Of a stretch of DNA of 64,000 bases, positions 53,601-62,887 are shown one piece after another. Location: assembly GCF_021531495.1 (NCBI RefSeq), contig NZ_JADYTY010000007.1, forward strand, positions 1 through 64,000, given 5' to 3'. Below the pieces are notes generated by a model. That model had not been told where the DNA came from. It saw only the letters and a program-made list of their open reading frames with translations, and ran no database searches. The translations under genes and the position numbers were made by a program. This DNA comes from Anaerovibrio lipolyticus. Its GTDB lineage: Bacteria; Bacillota; Negativicutes; Selenomonadales; Selenomonadaceae. The stretch's first letter is position 1; every line of letters begins with the position of its first letter.

Positions 53601-54783
53601 TCGGGTTCGCAACAACAATGTTCGCGGTATTTCCGTTGAGGAGATTGTTGATGGCAACCGCGTAATCGAGCCTTTGGCAGATCGTATTCTGGGCCGTGTA
53701 CTGGCTGAGGATATTATTGATCCTGCTACTGGTGAGAAGATTGCTTCCGTTAACGATACTGTGGAAAAGGATCTGGCAGAGAAGATCTGCAAGGTTCGCA
53801 AGAGCGTATCTATCCGCAGCGTACTGACCTGTAAGTCTCAGTACGGTGTCTGCATCAAGTGCTATGGTCGTGATTTGGCCAACAATACCGAGGTTAATGT
53901 AGGTGAGACTGTTGGTATTATTGCTGCTCAGTCCATCGGTGAGCCTGGTACTCAGCTGACCATGCGTACATTCCATTCCGGCGGTATCGCAGGCGGCGAC
54001 GATATTACCCAGGGTCTGCCTCGTGTCGAGGAATTGTTCGAGGCTAGAAAGCCTAAGCATAATGCTATTATCTCCGAGGTTGAGGGTACTGTTACCGTCA
54101 AGGAGAATGGCAACCTCTTTACTGTATATGTTATGCCTGAATCTGGTGAGGCTCGTGAATATATTATTCCATTCGGCTCTCATCTGGCAGTTAAGGATGG
54201 CCAGCACATTCAGACTGGTGGCAAGATTACCGAAGGTTCCATCAATCCACATGATATTCTCCATATCTGCGGCATGAAGGCTACTCAGAGCTACATTGTA
54301 TATGAAGTTCAGAAGGTATACCAGTCTCAGGGTGTAGGCATTAACGATAAGCATATTGAGGTAATGGTACGTCAGATGCTCCACAAGGTTAAGATTGAGG
54401 AAGCTGGCGGTACTGAGTTCCTGCCTGGTGATCAGGTGGATATCAATATCTTCGAGGCAGCTAATACCAAGGCTATCGAAGAGGGCAAGGAGCCAGCAGT
54501 GGCTAAGCCAGTTCTGCTGGGTATTACCAAGGCTTCCTTGGCTACTGATTCCTTCCTGTCTGCTGCGTCCTTCCAGGAGACCACTCGTGTTCTCACCGAT
54601 GCAGCTATCAAGGGCAAGGTTGATCCACTTATCGGCTTGAAGGAAAATGTTATTATCGGTAAGCTGATTCCAGCTGGTACCGGTATGAGCCGCTACCGCA
54701 ATATCAAGGTAGTATATCAGGGTGAAGAGGATGCTTCTGATAAAGATATTCTGGACAGCCTGGCTAATGCAGAAAATGCGTAA
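50689..54783 (+). CDS. rpoC: DNA-directed RNA polymerase subunit beta-prime
   Basis: 1364 aa, about 150 more than Bacillus RpoC. The start is TTG giving [17 protein letters not shown]. The zinc ribbon [20 protein letters not shown] lies near residues 60-79. The catalytic [10 protein letters not shown] is near 462-471, the bridge-helix/trigger-loop region follows, and a second zinc site [13 protein letters not shown] is near 1047. Before it, a module of about 45 residues (GRxLAxDVxxPxTGExI ... VxxLxxR) occurs three times, starting near 847, 931 and 1001. Normally only one copy stands here. The start follows the rpoB stop by 21 bases. Confidence 0.96.
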   Translation: MLDVNNFDSMRIGLASPDKIREWSHGEVLKPETINYRTLKPEKDGLFCEKIFGPTRDWECHCGKYKRIRHKGTICDRCGVEVTRSKVRRERMGHIELAAPVSHIWYFKGIPSRMGLILDIPPRAMEKVLYFASYIVLDPKDTPLSKKQLLSELEYRKAREDYGRDFVVGMGAEAIKELLVELEADLPEEQQTEDMKNGLDVLHKELTDELKHVASQQRRIRAIRRLEVVEAFRRSGNKPSWMIMDVVPVIPPELRPMVQLDGGRFATSDLNDLYRRVINRNNRLKRLLELRAPDIIVRNEKRMLQEAVDALIDNGRRGRPVTGPGNRPLKSLSDMLKGKQGRFRQNLLGKRVDYSGRSVIVVGPELKLHQCGLPKEMALELFKPFVMKKLVSEKIAHNIKNAKRMVERAQEEVWDVLEDVIKQHPVLLNRAPTLHRLGIQAFEPVLTEGRALKLHPLACSAYNADFDGDQMAIHLPLSAEAQAEARVLMLAANHILAPKDGSPIIVPSQDMILGAYYLTKLRKSSPEHPVIGEGKIFTGIDEALLAYQHQELDIQAEIQVKIVEKQEDGTTKDYGLVTTSLGRMIFNEILPPQVRSYEQDKETGKWSLGVLMNKKQLGKLVAKCFDELGASRTAEVIDGVKNLGYHYACIAGMTVAISDITVPPKKKDILEAAQAQVTKTERQFSRGLITDDERYKKVCAVWNKATEDVADEMYDNYEINDPFNPIYMMADSGARGNKSQMRQLAGMRGLMADPSGKTIEIPITANFREGLSVSDYFISSHGARKGLADTALRTADSGYLTRRLVDVAQDVIVREDDCDVVGINLVRERAKLAETAADAVKVLTDSLAGRLLAQDVISPETGEIILETGTELTAEDMELVGEAGVSELVLRGQSDNNDTIVGSSSVTETVQLGAPEENVRASIRKAMMDQMLGKEVTADVVDSMGNEIIPAGVKLTEEYIEAVLNSDAKEVRVRNNNVRGISVEEIVDGNRVIEPLADRILGRVLAEDIIDPATGEKIASVNDTVEKDLAEKICKVRKSVSIRSVLTCKSQYGVCIKCYGRDLANNTEVNVGETVGIIAAQSIGEPGTQLTMRTFHSGGIAGGDDITQGLPRVEELFEARKPKHNAIISEVEGTVTVKENGNLFTVYVMPESGEAREYIIPFGSHLAVKDGQHIQTGGKITEGSINPHDILHICGMKATQSYIVYEVQKVYQSQGVGINDKHIEVMVRQMLHKVKIEEAGGTEFLPGDQVDINIFEAANTKAIEEGKEPAVAKPVLLGITKASLATDSFLSAASFQETTRVLTDAAIKGKVDPLIGLKENVIIGKLIPAGTGMSRYRNIKVVYQGEEDASDKDILDSLANAENA

Positions 54784-54817
54784 GCAAAAATAATATTATT
54801 TCTCTAGGGAAATATTG

Positions 54818-54860
54818 ATTCCTTCGGGATGGCAGCTGCTGTTCCGAAGGAATTTTTTTT
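54818..54860 (+). terminator. Terminator of rpoBC
   Basis: ATTCCTTCGG pairs with CCGAAGGAAT around a GC-containing loop, followed by eight Ts. Confidence 0.9.
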
Positions 54861-54892
54861 GCCTAAAAATAAACTAAGGTATTATCTGCAAA

Positions 54893-54932
54893 ATAAAACA
54901 ACCTGCTCCGAAATTAATCAGAGCAGGTTGTT
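54893..54932 (-). terminator. Terminator of reverse rubrerythrin
   Basis: On the minus strand, AACAACCTGCTC and GAGCAGGTTGTT form a 12-bp perfect stem, followed by a T-rich tail. It opposes the rpoBC terminator at a convergent junction. Confidence 0.9.
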
Positions 54933-54973
54933 AATGGGATATATGTGGGAATATGGGATATTCTTAAAGAAAA

Positions 54974-55519
54974 TTACTTGTTGAAATAACGCTTCAGGAG
55001 ACCAGCGAAGCCCTTGCAATGACGAGCCTCGTCTTTGCACATCTCATGAACGGTATCGTGGATAGCATCCAGATTCAATTCCTTAGCACGAACAGCCAGC
55101 TTCTTCTTGCCTTCGGTTGCACCAAATTCAGCATCTACACGCATGGACAAGTTCTTCTCAGTGCTATCGGTAAGTACCTCGCCTAACAGCTCAGCAAACT
55201 TAGCTGCATGCTCAGCTTCCTCAAAAGCGTAACGCTTGAAAGCCTCAGCAACCTCTGGATATCCCTCACGGTCAGCTACACGGCTCATAGCCAAGTACAT
55301 ACCAACCTCGGAGCACTCGCCATTGAAGTTATCACGGAGGCCCTGAACGATTTCTGCATCAACGCCCTGAGCAACACCCAGCTTGTGCTCATCAGCCAGC
55401 TGCATCTCACCCTCTACCTCTTTGAACTTATCAGCGCCAACATGGCAGATTGGGCACTCAGCTGGAGGAGTATCTCCCTCATGTACATAACCACAAACGG
55501 TGCAAACAAACTTCTTCAT
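54974..55519 (-). CDS. Reverse rubrerythrin
   Basis: 181 aa with rubredoxin and ferritin-like domains in the reversed order. The N-terminal rubredoxin site is CTVC (6-9) and CPIC (22-25). The four-helix di-iron domain from about residue 40 has [36 protein letters not shown] and the C-terminal [22 protein letters not shown] with the second ExxH. It reduces hydrogen peroxide and oxygen in anaerobes using NADH-derived electrons. AGGAGG precedes the ATG, and a long leader of about 100 nt is likely. Confidence 0.93.
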   Translation of the reverse strand: MKKFVCTVCGYVHEGDTPPAECPICHVGADKFKEVEGEMQLADEHKLGVAQGVDAEIVQGLRDNFNGECSEVGMYLAMSRVADREGYPEVAEAFKRYAFEEAEHAAKFAELLGEVLTDSTEKNLSMRVDAEFGATEGKKKLAVRAKELNLDAIHDTVHEMCKDEARHCKGFAGLLKRYFNK

Positions 55520-55648
55520 AATCTTTTCCTCCTAAATATATAACACACAAATTTACTCATCCATATGAAACAGCTCCTAAACTGTCCCTGACAGTCACAG
55601 CCTTTGCTCATGTTGTACTGCCCTTCGGTCTCTCAACCTTATGGCTTT

Positions 55649-55654
55649 ATTATA
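55649..55654 (-). promoter_or_regulatory. Probable -10 box of reverse rubrerythrin
   Basis: TATAAT on the minus strand. The -35 region is not convincing. The leader contains an ACTGTC/GACAGT hairpin near 55577-55591. The rest of 55520-55884 holds only AT-rich DNA and the divergent elements listed here. Confidence 0.4.
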
Positions 55655-55770
55655 TAGGAAATTCCCTCAAAAGAAAACCACGAAATCCAGCGAAATTTGA
55701 CGATTATTATTCATTATCTTCTTAATGCTACTTATTTCTCTATATTTTAAAGATTATAAAAAATATCAAC

Positions 55771-55785
55771 GGATAATAATTATCG
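55771..55785. promoter_or_regulatory. Fur-like box
   Basis: GGATAAT-A-ATTATCG is a 7-1-7 palindrome matching the Fur consensus TGATAAT-N-ATTATCA at 12 of 14 positions. It lies between divergent reverse rubrerythrin and the 55885 gene, nearer the latter's promoter. Confidence 0.5.
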
Positions 55786-55815
55786 ATAAAATCAAGGGAA
55801 TTTTGGGAACTATTT

Positions 55816-55824
55816 TGCTATAAT
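55816..55824 (+). promoter_or_regulatory. Extended -10 promoter of the 55885 gene
   Basis: TGCTATAAT is a consensus extended -10. The -35 is weak. The Fur-like box ends about 30 bases upstream. Confidence 0.5.
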
Positions 55825-55884
55825 ACAGGCAATGTGATAAAATTTTAAGATGACAAAAATACATATTGGATATAGAATAGGTAG

Positions 55885-56394
55885 ATGATTTTTATGCAGA
55901 GGGTATGGATAAAGCTGGCTATGTTTTTGGCGGTAGCCTTGGTTTTTCAGAGTATTCGCCTGATTATGCCCATGATTCCTGGGCCGGTGAATATGTTTTT
56001 GATAGGCAGTCTTTTGAATACAGTCATGGTGCTGAGTATTTGGTGTACCAATAGCCGGTGGGCTGGTATTATAGGTATAATATTGCCATTGGGGGCCTTT
56101 ATGCAGGGCCAGCTGCCTGTGGTGTTGATGATTCCCGTGGTAGCTTTGGGCAATGCAGTTTACATTTTGTTGTCAGGAAGATGGCAACAGAGTAGGTTGT
56201 TGTATCTAAGCCCTTTTGTCAAAGCCTTAATATTATATGCAGGTACTTTGTCGGTTATTCATATTATAGATTTGCCAGCACCTGTTAGTGGCATGATATT
56301 GCTGATGATGAGCTGGCCCCAGATTGTAACAGGTACTATCGGTTTGCTTTTGGCAAAAAGGGTTTTCAAATATTTAGAAAATACAATATTGTGA
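55885..56394 (+). CDS. Small polytopic membrane protein, ECF S-component-like
   Basis: 169 aa with five to six hydrophobic segments, an early VFQSIRLIMPMIPG motif and PVVALGNAVYIL in the middle. Size and layout resemble the substrate-binding S-components of ECF vitamin or metal transporters, but I cannot assign a substrate. A second ATG at 55894 is possible. The nearby Fur-like box makes iron regulation conceivable. The t6A operon begins about 100 bases downstream. Confidence 0.6.
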   Translation: MIFMQRVWIKLAMFLAVALVFQSIRLIMPMIPGPVNMFLIGSLLNTVMVLSIWCTNSRWAGIIGIILPLGAFMQGQLPVVLMIPVVALGNAVYILLSGRWQQSRLLYLSPFVKALILYAGTLSVIHIIDLPAPVSGMILLMMSWPQIVTGTIGLLLAKRVFKYLENTIL

Positions 56395-56498
56395 AAAATA
56401 GATTTGCTTTGCTGGGAGATCCAGCACCCATTAATATGTGTGATATAAAGAGAAAGGTGGTAAAACTGCTGTCCTGATTTTGACAGCAGGAATAATTT

Positions 56499-56972
56499 AT
56501 GTTTGAATATAAATCAGCCAGTCCTGAGCAAACAGCTTTGCTGGCAAAAAAAATAGCAGATATTATTCAGCCTGGTACCGTAATCTGCCTCAATGGTGAT
56601 TTAGGTGCTGGCAAAACCCTGTTTGTGCAGAACTTGGCTAAAGCATTGGGGGTGCAGGGGGATGTAACCAGTCCCACCTTTAACCTGATGAATATATATG
56701 AAGGAAGAATCAGCATTTTTCACTTTGATTTGTACAGACTAGAGCAGGAGTATGAATTGGAGGAAATCGGCTTTTATGATTATGTTGAGGAACCAGAGGG
56801 ACTGGTATTGATTGAATGGGCTGAGAAATTTATGGACTGCTTGCCAGAAAATTACATATCCTTGGAAATTCAGAGAACGGAGCAGGAACAGCAGCGAATT
56901 CTTCGCTTTGAGCTGGTAGGCCAGGAATTAGAAAATGTATATAAGGAGATGGAAGCGCTTTGCCAATTTTAG
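56499..56972 (+). CDS. tsaE: tRNA t6A biosynthesis ATPase TsaE
   Basis: 157 aa. Walker A is GDLGAGKT near residues 35-42. The TSPTF motif near 61, HFDLYRLE near 73 and the late IEWAEKF are family marks. It is an ATPase that resets the TsaB-TsaD complex during threonylcarbamoyl-adenosine formation on ANN-decoding tRNAs. It overlaps tsaB by 13 bases. Confidence 0.95.
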   Translation: MFEYKSASPEQTALLAKKIADIIQPGTVICLNGDLGAGKTLFVQNLAKALGVQGDVTSPTFNLMNIYEGRISIFHFDLYRLEQEYELEEIGFYDYVEEPEGLVLIEWAEKFMDCLPENYISLEIQRTEQEQQRILRFELVGQELENVYKEMEALCQF

Positions 56973-57700
56973 CAATAGATACAGCCACTATGGTTTCCAG
57001 TGTAGCTGTAGCAGATGAAAAAAAGCTCCTTGGGGAGCTGACAGTACAGACTAGATTAACTCATTCGGAAACATTGCTGCCTCATATTCAACAGGTTCTA
57101 AAAATGGCTGGTGTAGGAAAAAATCAGCTGAAAGCAGTAGCCGTAAGTTTGGGGCCAGGCTCCTTTACAGGTTTGCGTATTGGCTTGGGGGCTGCCAAGG
57201 CTATTGCCTATGGCCTAAATATTCCTATTATTGGAGTGCCTACTACAGAAGCGTTGGCTTGGCATTATCCTGTGCCCGGTATAGTAACAATTCCTTTCAT
57301 AGATGCTCAGAAGGGAAATGTATATAGTGGAATTTATGCTTGGCAGGAGAGCAAAATAGTTGAGCTGTCTCCAGTGCAGGTATATACCCTGGATGAAGCT
57401 CTGGAGCTGTGTGGTCAGCAGGACACAACTGTAATGGCTGTAGGGGATATGGTGCAGAAAAAGCTGGCCAATAGACAGGATTTACCTGCTAATTTTCAGA
57501 TACCACCTCAGCATATGGTTATGCCTAGAGCTGCCAATGTGGCTATGGCGGGGCTAAGCAGATTGGCTCAGGCTAAGGTGGATTCTGTGATGAATCTGGA
57601 GCCTATTTACATCCGTCGTTCTGAGGCGGAGGTTTTGTGGGAAAAGCGTCAGGCAGCCCTAAAGGAAGCCACTGGAACCAGTGATGAGGCTGAGAAATAA
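56960..57700 (+). CDS. tsaB: tRNA t6A biosynthesis protein TsaB
   Basis: 246 aa. The ASKHA-fold start is PILAIDTATMVSSVAV. THSETLLPHI near 34 and SLGPGSFTGLRIGLGAAKAIA near 64-84 are typical. It is a non-catalytic partner of TsaD. The start codon is TTG, with AAGGAG inside the end of tsaE. rimI follows two bases after the stop. Confidence 0.94.
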   Translation: MPILAIDTATMVSSVAVADEKKLLGELTVQTRLTHSETLLPHIQQVLKMAGVGKNQLKAVAVSLGPGSFTGLRIGLGAAKAIAYGLNIPIIGVPTTEALAWHYPVPGIVTIPFIDAQKGNVYSGIYAWQESKIVELSPVQVYTLDEALELCGQQDTTVMAVGDMVQKKLANRQDLPANFQIPPQHMVMPRAANVAMAGLSRLAQAKVDSVMNLEPIYIRRSEAEVLWEKRQAALKEATGTSDEAEK

Positions 57701-57702
57701 GG

Positions 57703-58158
57703 ATGGCAAATATTGAATTTTACCGCATGGTTCAGGAGGATGCTGATGGCGTAGCCAGAGTGGAGGCGGCTTGTATGCCTGTGCCCTGGTCCAGACAGTC
57801 CTTTTGGGAGGAGGCCTCCCACACTGATGCCTACTATCTTATAGCCAGAGATGTGGACAGAGATAATCTGATTGTAGCCTATGCAGGTTGCTGGGTACTG
57901 GCAAATGAGGGCCATATTACCAATGTGGCTGTAGATCCTGATTATCAGGGACAGGGACTGGGGCGAAGGCTGATGAATGAGCTAACCAGTCGGGTAAAGG
58001 CTCTGGGGGTGGACTCTATGACCTTGGAGGTTCGTCCTTCCAATACGGTGGCTATCAATCTCTATACCAGCCTGGGCTTTCGCAGTGTAGGCCAGCGGCC
58101 CAAATATTATACAAATCCTGTAGAGGCCGCGGAGATTATGTGGAATACCAAGCTTTGA
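57703..58158 (+). CDS. rimI: Ribosomal protein S18 alanine N-acetyltransferase RimI
   Basis: 151-aa GNAT acetyltransferase. The acetyl-CoA loop is seen in VDPDYQGQGLGRRLMNEL near 76-93. LEVRPSNTVAINLYTSLGF near 107-125 and a C-terminal aromatic YYTNPVEAAEIMW complete the family pattern. It lies between tsaB and tsaD, its usual location. Confidence 0.92.
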   Translation: MANIEFYRMVQEDADGVARVEAACMPVPWSRQSFWEEASHTDAYYLIARDVDRDNLIVAYAGCWVLANEGHITNVAVDPDYQGQGLGRRLMNELTSRVKALGVDSMTLEVRPSNTVAINLYTSLGFRSVGQRPKYYTNPVEAAEIMWNTKL

Positions 58159-58185
58159 AGCGTAATATAGATAAATGGAGAAATT

Positions 58186-59205
58186 ATGGACGAGAAAATT
58201 ACTCTTGCAATAGAATCAAGCTGTGATGAAACCTCTGCCGCTATTCTGCGAGGAGGGCGGCAGGTTTTGTCCAATATTATATCAACTCAGATACCTATAC
58301 ATCAGAAATTTGGTGGTGTTGTGCCGGAGATTGCCTCCCGCAAGCATATTGTTAATATTATGCCTGTCATTGATGAGGCTTTGGCCAAGGCTGGCGTGGA
58401 GCTTGCTGATATTGACCAGATAGCTGTTACTTATGGCCCTGGCTTGGTAGGTGCTCTGCTGGTAGGAGTATCTGCTGCCAAGGCTTTGGCCTTTACACTA
58501 GATGTGCCTTTGATTGGGGTAAATCATCTGGAGGGGCATATCTTTGCCAATTTTATCAGCCATCAGGATTTGAAACCACCATTTATGGCCTTGGTGGTAT
58601 CTGGGGGACATACCTCCTTGGTGCATGTAAAGGATTATAATTCCTTTAGCCTAATGGGACAGACCAGAGACGATGCAGCAGGGGAAGCCTTTGATAAGGT
58701 AGCCAGAGTTATGGGATTGCCATATCCAGGAGGCCCTCAGATTGATAAATTAGCCCAGGAGGGAAATCCTAATGCTATTGATTTCCCTAAGGCCTTGCAG
58801 GAAAAGGGCAATTATGAATTTAGCTTTAGCGGTCTGAAATCTGCTGTGCTGAATTATCTTAACAGCATGAAATGCAAAAAAATAGAAATAGATAAGGCAG
58901 ATGTGGCTGCTTCTTTCCAGAATACTGTGATTGAGGTGCTGATTGCCAAGGCTCTTAGTGCTGTTAAGGAAGTAGGATGTAATACTTTGGTATTGGCTGG
59001 GGGGGTAGCGGCCAACAGCTCTTTGGAAAGCAGATTACGGGCTGCTACGGAGAAGGCTGGTATTAGATTCTGCTATCCAGATAAAATTCTTTGCACGGAC
59101 AATGCTGCTATGATTGGTTGTCGAGGCTATTATCAATCCTTGGCTAGCAATTTTGCCGATTTATATCTCAACGCAGTTCCAGGGCTGGAATTGCAGGATT
59201 TGTAA
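58186..59205 (+). CDS. tsaD: tRNA t6A threonylcarbamoyltransferase TsaD
   Basis: 339 aa. It starts with [17 protein letters not shown]. The metal-binding HLEGH is near 110-114, VVSGGHTSL near 133, [19 protein letters not shown] near 164 and [10 protein letters not shown]-like sequence near 303. It transfers threonylcarbamoyl to A37 of tRNAs. It ends the tsaE-tsaB-rimI-tsaD operon. Confidence 0.97.
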   Translation: MDEKITLAIESSCDETSAAILRGGRQVLSNIISTQIPIHQKFGGVVPEIASRKHIVNIMPVIDEALAKAGVELADIDQIAVTYGPGLVGALLVGVSAAKALAFTLDVPLIGVNHLEGHIFANFISHQDLKPPFMALVVSGGHTSLVHVKDYNSFSLMGQTRDDAAGEAFDKVARVMGLPYPGGPQIDKLAQEGNPNAIDFPKALQEKGNYEFSFSGLKSAVLNYLNSMKCKKIEIDKADVAASFQNTVIEVLIAKALSAVKEVGCNTLVLAGGVAANSSLESRLRAATEKAGIRFCYPDKILCTDNAAMIGCRGYYQSLASNFADLYLNAVPGLELQDL

Positions 59206-59222
59206 AGGACAGGTAATTCACT

Positions 59223-60668
59223 ATGGAGCAGGGCGGAGAGGCATACAGCGTAAATATTACATCCCAGTGTCGCAAAAGAACCAATCTTACAGCCATGCAG
59301 ATTGAGCATTTAAAAAGAATCGAGATAAGTCTGCCCTTTGTGGCAGATTTGGCTCATGCCTATCTGTATCTTTATGTGCAAACCAAGGAACCGGGCAAGA
59401 TGCTGGTATTGAAGCACTACAGGCCTCATACCTTTTTTTCAGAGGTGGAGCTGACAGGAGAAGGAGCTTTTGTTTCTACTCTGGAGGAGCCACTGATTGC
59501 AGCGGCCTTTGCCAAGGGAAAATTTATCCAAGGCCAGCGGGAATGGCGTTTTGGTATCAATCTGGAAATGTATGTACAGCCCATTAAATGTGGCAATGAT
59601 GTTATTGGGGTGGTAAGTCTGGAAACAGGTCATAGTTATGCCAATTCCAGCAATTATCATCAGCTGATGGATACGGCCTTATATCTGTTGGATTATGCCA
59701 AAAAGCCTTTGGATAAGGATGAGTTCCACCCTATGAGTCCTGGTACTGGTATTATTATTGCTGATAGCAACAATAGGATTGTCTTTGCCAATCTGTCTGC
59801 CAATAGAATTTATAGAGCCCTGGGTATTGCTAGTCTTGTGGGCTGTCGTATGCAGGATAGAGAGCTAAGTGCTATGCTCCACAAGGAAACCATTGACAGC
59901 AGCCGTCCTTATGAGCGGGAAATTCAGATTCGGGATTTTGTGCTGGTACAGCGGGATATTAAGCTGGAAGAAGCAGGTATGCTAAAAAGACGGATTATGC
60001 TGCTTTCCGATGTGTCCGAGCTTAGAAAAAAGGAGCGGGAGATAAAGATAAAATCTGCTGTTATTCAGGAGATTCATCATCGTGTCAAAAATAATCTCCA
60101 AACCATAGCCAGCCTTTTGCGGCTGCAAGCCCGCCGTTCCAAGGTGCCAGAGGTAAAGTCTGCCTTGCAGGAAAGCACCAATCGAATTCTCAGTATGTCC
60201 GTGGTTCACGAATTTCTGTCTCAGCAGGATGCGGAGGAAATTCGTGTTATGGAGGTAACGCGAAATATCCTTAATACAGTGGCTCCCAATATGATTGCTG
60301 GGGATTTTCAATTGGAGCAAAGCTTTGATGGGCCAGAAGTGATACTGCCCTCTAGAACAGCCAGCAATCTGGCGGTAATCATTAATGAGCTGATACTTAA
60401 TTCCATTGAGCATGGCTTTGAGGGACGCCAGCAGGGACTTATCGGCCTGCATACCGAAGAGTCGGCTGATGGGTATGTGCTGGAGCTTTATGATAATGGC
60501 TGTGGTCTGCCACCGGATTTTGATGTGGAGAAAACGCGCTCCCTAGGCTTGCAGATTATCCGCACTCTGGTCAGGGATGACATGGGAGGAGAGATAGAGC
60601 TATATAATCAGCAGGGTACCCGTGCTCGAATTAGTATACCGAAGAATCCTGAGGGAGGAGAATACTGA
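59223..60668 (+). CDS. PdtaS/EutW-type sensor histidine kinase
   Basis: 481 aa, soluble. An N-terminal GAF-like domain (about 40-165) is followed by a PAS-like segment (about 175-275, IIIADSNNRIVFANLSANRIY). The HisKA_2 phosphoacceptor IHHRVKNNLQTIASLLRLQ is near 284. The ATPase domain has NELILNSIEHGF, YDNGCGLPPDFD and SLGLQIIRTL. This class phosphorylates ANTAR-type antiterminator regulators, exactly what the next gene encodes. The stop overlaps the next ATG closely. The ligand is not evident. Confidence 0.9.
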   Translation: MEQGGEAYSVNITSQCRKRTNLTAMQIEHLKRIEISLPFVADLAHAYLYLYVQTKEPGKMLVLKHYRPHTFFSEVELTGEGAFVSTLEEPLIAAAFAKGKFIQGQREWRFGINLEMYVQPIKCGNDVIGVVSLETGHSYANSSNYHQLMDTALYLLDYAKKPLDKDEFHPMSPGTGIIIADSNNRIVFANLSANRIYRALGIASLVGCRMQDRELSAMLHKETIDSSRPYEREIQIRDFVLVQRDIKLEEAGMLKRRIMLLSDVSELRKKEREIKIKSAVIQEIHHRVKNNLQTIASLLRLQARRSKVPEVKSALQESTNRILSMSVVHEFLSQQDAEEIRVMEVTRNILNTVAPNMIAGDFQLEQSFDGPEVILPSRTASNLAVIINELILNSIEHGFEGRQQGLIGLHTEESADGYVLELYDNGCGLPPDFDVEKTRSLGLQIIRTLVRDDMGGEIELYNQQGTRARISIPKNPEGGEY

Positions 60669-61243
60669 TGAAATCCTTGAAAATTGTTATTGCCGACAAT
60701 GAATCTGTTATCCGCATGGATGTCAGAGAAATGCTGGAGGAAGCAGGTCATGAGGTGGTAGGAGAGGCTGTTAATGGCAAAAAAGCTGTGGAGCTGGCTC
60801 GTCGCTACAAGCCTGATTTGTGCATTCTTGATGTAAAGATGCCTGAGATGGATGGCATTACTGCGGCCAAGATTATTACAGAGGAAAAAATAGCTCCTGT
60901 GCTGCTGTTGACAGCCTTTAGTCAGGCTGATATGGTTAAGCGGGCTACAGAGGCTGGTGTACTGGCTTATCTGGTAAAGCCGGTACAGGAAAGTAATCTT
61001 TTTCCTGCCATAGAGGTGGCTCTTTCCCGTTATCAGGAAATGCATGAGCTGGAGGATGAGCTGTTCAAGGTGAAGGATACCTTGGCTATGCGTAAAACCT
61101 TGGATAGAGCCAAGGGGATTCTGATGGATGCCCATGGATATACAGAATCGGAGGCCTTTAAGAAGATTCAGCAATATAGTATGGCCAAGCGGAAAACCAT
61201 CAAAGAGGTGGCAGAGGCTATTATTCGCGCTGCCACCAAATAA
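60668..61243 (+). CDS. ANTAR-domain response regulator (PdtaR type)
   Basis: 191 aa. The receiver domain has DN near residues 10-11, the phosphoacceptor in CILDVKMPEMDG near 53-60, a TA switch in LLLTAFS and the KP motif. A short coiled coil leads to a C-terminal ANTAR domain (about 135-190, LDRAKGILMDAHGYTESEAF). Phosphorylated ANTAR dimers bind twin-hairpin RNA and prevent termination. It is encoded directly after its kinase. Target leaders are not found nearby. Confidence 0.93.
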   Translation: MKSLKIVIADNESVIRMDVREMLEEAGHEVVGEAVNGKKAVELARRYKPDLCILDVKMPEMDGITAAKIITEEKIAPVLLLTAFSQADMVKRATEAGVLAYLVKPVQESNLFPAIEVALSRYQEMHELEDELFKVKDTLAMRKTLDRAKGILMDAHGYTESEAFKKIQQYSMAKRKTIKEVAEAIIRAATK

Positions 61244-61270
61244 AAAAATTTGAGAAAAATATTTGCTTTT

Positions 61271-61299
61271 AGGCGTACCTATGATGGGTGCGCCTTTTG
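61271..61299 (+). terminator. Terminator of the PdtaS/PdtaR pair
   Basis: AGGCGTACC pairs with GGGTGCGCC, with a hexanucleotide loop TATGAT and TTTT after the stem. Confidence 0.75.
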
Positions 61300-61412
61300 T
61301 ATTTTGCCAAATAATTTTTTATAAATCGCTTGTGAAAATTTATTTATTTTGTAATGAATAGGGAAAATGCCTAAAAATAAATTTGTTGTACAAATGTCTA
61401 TGGACAGGGGAT

Positions 61413-61439
61413 TTGACAGAAATATTTAACAATTGTCAA
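61413..61439. promoter_or_regulatory. Inverted repeats before the malic enzyme gene
   Basis: TTGACA (61413-61418) and TGTCAA (61434-61439) are inverted around a 15-base AT-rich centre. A separate ATTTGT/ACAAAT palindrome lies at 61381-61395. Both precede the promoter and could be operator sites. The rest of 61300-61573 is AT-rich with no gene. Confidence 0.35.
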
Positions 61440-61447
61440 AAAAATAG

Positions 61448-61476
61448 TAGACAAGATTGCTGGATTGTAGTATTAT
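61448..61476 (+). promoter_or_regulatory. Promoter of the malic enzyme gene
   Basis: TAGACA (61448-61453), a 17-base spacer and TATTAT (61471-61476), leaving a leader of about 90 nt. Confidence 0.5.
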
Positions 61477-61573
61477 AACAACCAATATATAGCACGTATC
61501 AATATTTGATATGTAGTATATAACATATAGAAAAAATATATGGGTTCTTAAATGTATGGAAGGTGTGGTAATT

Positions 61574-62806
61574 ATGAGCAACGTAGATAAGGCAGCTTTG
61601 GAATTGCATAAGGAAAATCAGGGTAAGCTGGAAATTGTCAGCAAGGTGGATTTGGGTTCCTCCAAGGATTTGACTTTGGCCTATACTCCTGGTGTTGCTG
61701 CGCCATGCCTGGAAATAAAGGATGATTATAACAAGATTTATGATTATACAACCAAATCCAATATGGTAGCTGTAGTAACTAATGGTACTGCTGTATTGGG
61801 CTTGGGCAATATTGGTGCTGGCGCTGGTCTGCCAGTAATGGAAGGCAAAGCGGTTCTCTTCAAGAGTTTTGCCGGTGTGGATGCCGTGCCTCTTTGTTTG
61901 AATTCCCGCAATGTGGATGATATTTGCCAGACTGTAGAGATGCTGGAGCCAGGCTTTGGTGGCATCAATCTGGAGGATATTAAGGCTCCTGAGTGCTTTG
62001 ATATTGAGACTCGTCTCAAGGAGACTATGAATATTCCTGTTTTCCATGATGATCAGCATGGTACTGCTGTTGTTGCAGTATCTGCTTTGATGAATGGCTT
62101 CAAGCTGATTGGCAAGCGTTTCCGGGATGCCAAGGTTGTGGTAAATGGTGCTGGTGCTGCTGGTATGGCGATTACTCGTCTGCTGCAGGCTGTAGGGACT
62201 AAGCATATTATTCTCTGTGATACCAAGGGGGCTATCTATGAGGGCCGGCTTGAGGGTATGAATCCTTATAAGGAGGATATTGCTAGAATTACCAATAAGC
62301 GTAAGGAAGCTGGTTCTCTGGTGGATGTTATCAAGGGTGCTGATGTGTTTATTGGTGTTTCTGTGGCTAAGTGTGTAACTGAGGAAATGGTTAGGTCTAT
62401 GAATAAGGATGCCATTATTATGGCTATGGCTAATCCAGAGCCTGAGATTATGCCTGAGCTGGCTAAGAAGGCTGGAGCTCGTATTGTTTGCACTGGCCGC
62501 TCTGATTTCCCTAATCAGGTAAATAATCTGTTGGCGTTCCCTGGTATTTTCCGTGGGGCCTTGGATGTAAGAGCTACGGATATTAATACTGAGATGAAGA
62601 TTGCGGCTGCTACAGCGATTGCTTCCTTGATTCCAGAGGAGGAGCTGAGTGAGGATAATATTATTATCAGCCCATTTGATAAGCGGGTAGCGCCTAGAGT
62701 GGCTTCTGCTGTGGCGCAGGCTGCTATTGATACTGGGGTGGCTACTAATGATGGCATGACTGCGGAACTGGTGGCTGAGCATACTATGGAAATGCTGGGA
62801 GCCTAA
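61574..62806 (+). CDS. NAD(P)-dependent malic enzyme
   Basis: 410 aa, the short prokaryotic form. It oxidatively decarboxylates malate to pyruvate. Blocks visible are YTPGVAAPCLEI near 43, GTAVLGLGNIGAGAGLPVMEGKAVLFK near 78-104 with the catalytic lysine, VFHDDQHGTA near 161 with metal-binding aspartates, the NAD site VVNGAGAAG near 192 and MANPEPEI near 285. It lacks the phosphotransacetylase domain of longer MaeB enzymes. GGAAGGTG precedes the ATG. Confidence 0.95.
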   Translation: MSNVDKAALELHKENQGKLEIVSKVDLGSSKDLTLAYTPGVAAPCLEIKDDYNKIYDYTTKSNMVAVVTNGTAVLGLGNIGAGAGLPVMEGKAVLFKSFAGVDAVPLCLNSRNVDDICQTVEMLEPGFGGINLEDIKAPECFDIETRLKETMNIPVFHDDQHGTAVVAVSALMNGFKLIGKRFRDAKVVVNGAGAAGMAITRLLQAVGTKHIILCDTKGAIYEGRLEGMNPYKEDIARITNKRKEAGSLVDVIKGADVFIGVSVAKCVTEEMVRSMNKDAIIMAMANPEPEIMPELAKKAGARIVCTGRSDFPNQVNNLLAFPGIFRGALDVRATDINTEMKIAAATAIASLIPEEELSEDNIIISPFDKRVAPRVASAVAQAAIDTGVATNDGMTAELVAEHTMEMLGA

Positions 62807-62837
62807 GAGAGTTTTTCGCATAAATCTATAAAGTGAA

Positions 62838-62876
62838 TTAAAGTCCTGATACCGATTATGGAATTGGGACTTTTTC
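62838..62876 (+). terminator. Terminator of the malic enzyme gene
   Basis: AAAGTCC pairs with GGGACTTT with extra internal pairing, followed by TTTTT. The structured element begins about 12 bases later. Confidence 0.75.
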
Positions 62877-62887
62877 ATTTTGCTAAA

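Noticed and set aside
50713-54384. A 1223-codon open frame on the minus strand
   Set aside because: It lies wholly opposite rpoC and results from its codon bias. There is no ribosome-binding site or recognisable domain.
61271-61299. Possible ANTAR target hairpin
   Set aside because: The hexaloop is TATGAT; G is at position 4 but A is missing at position 1 and there is no second hairpin. It is treated as a plain terminator.
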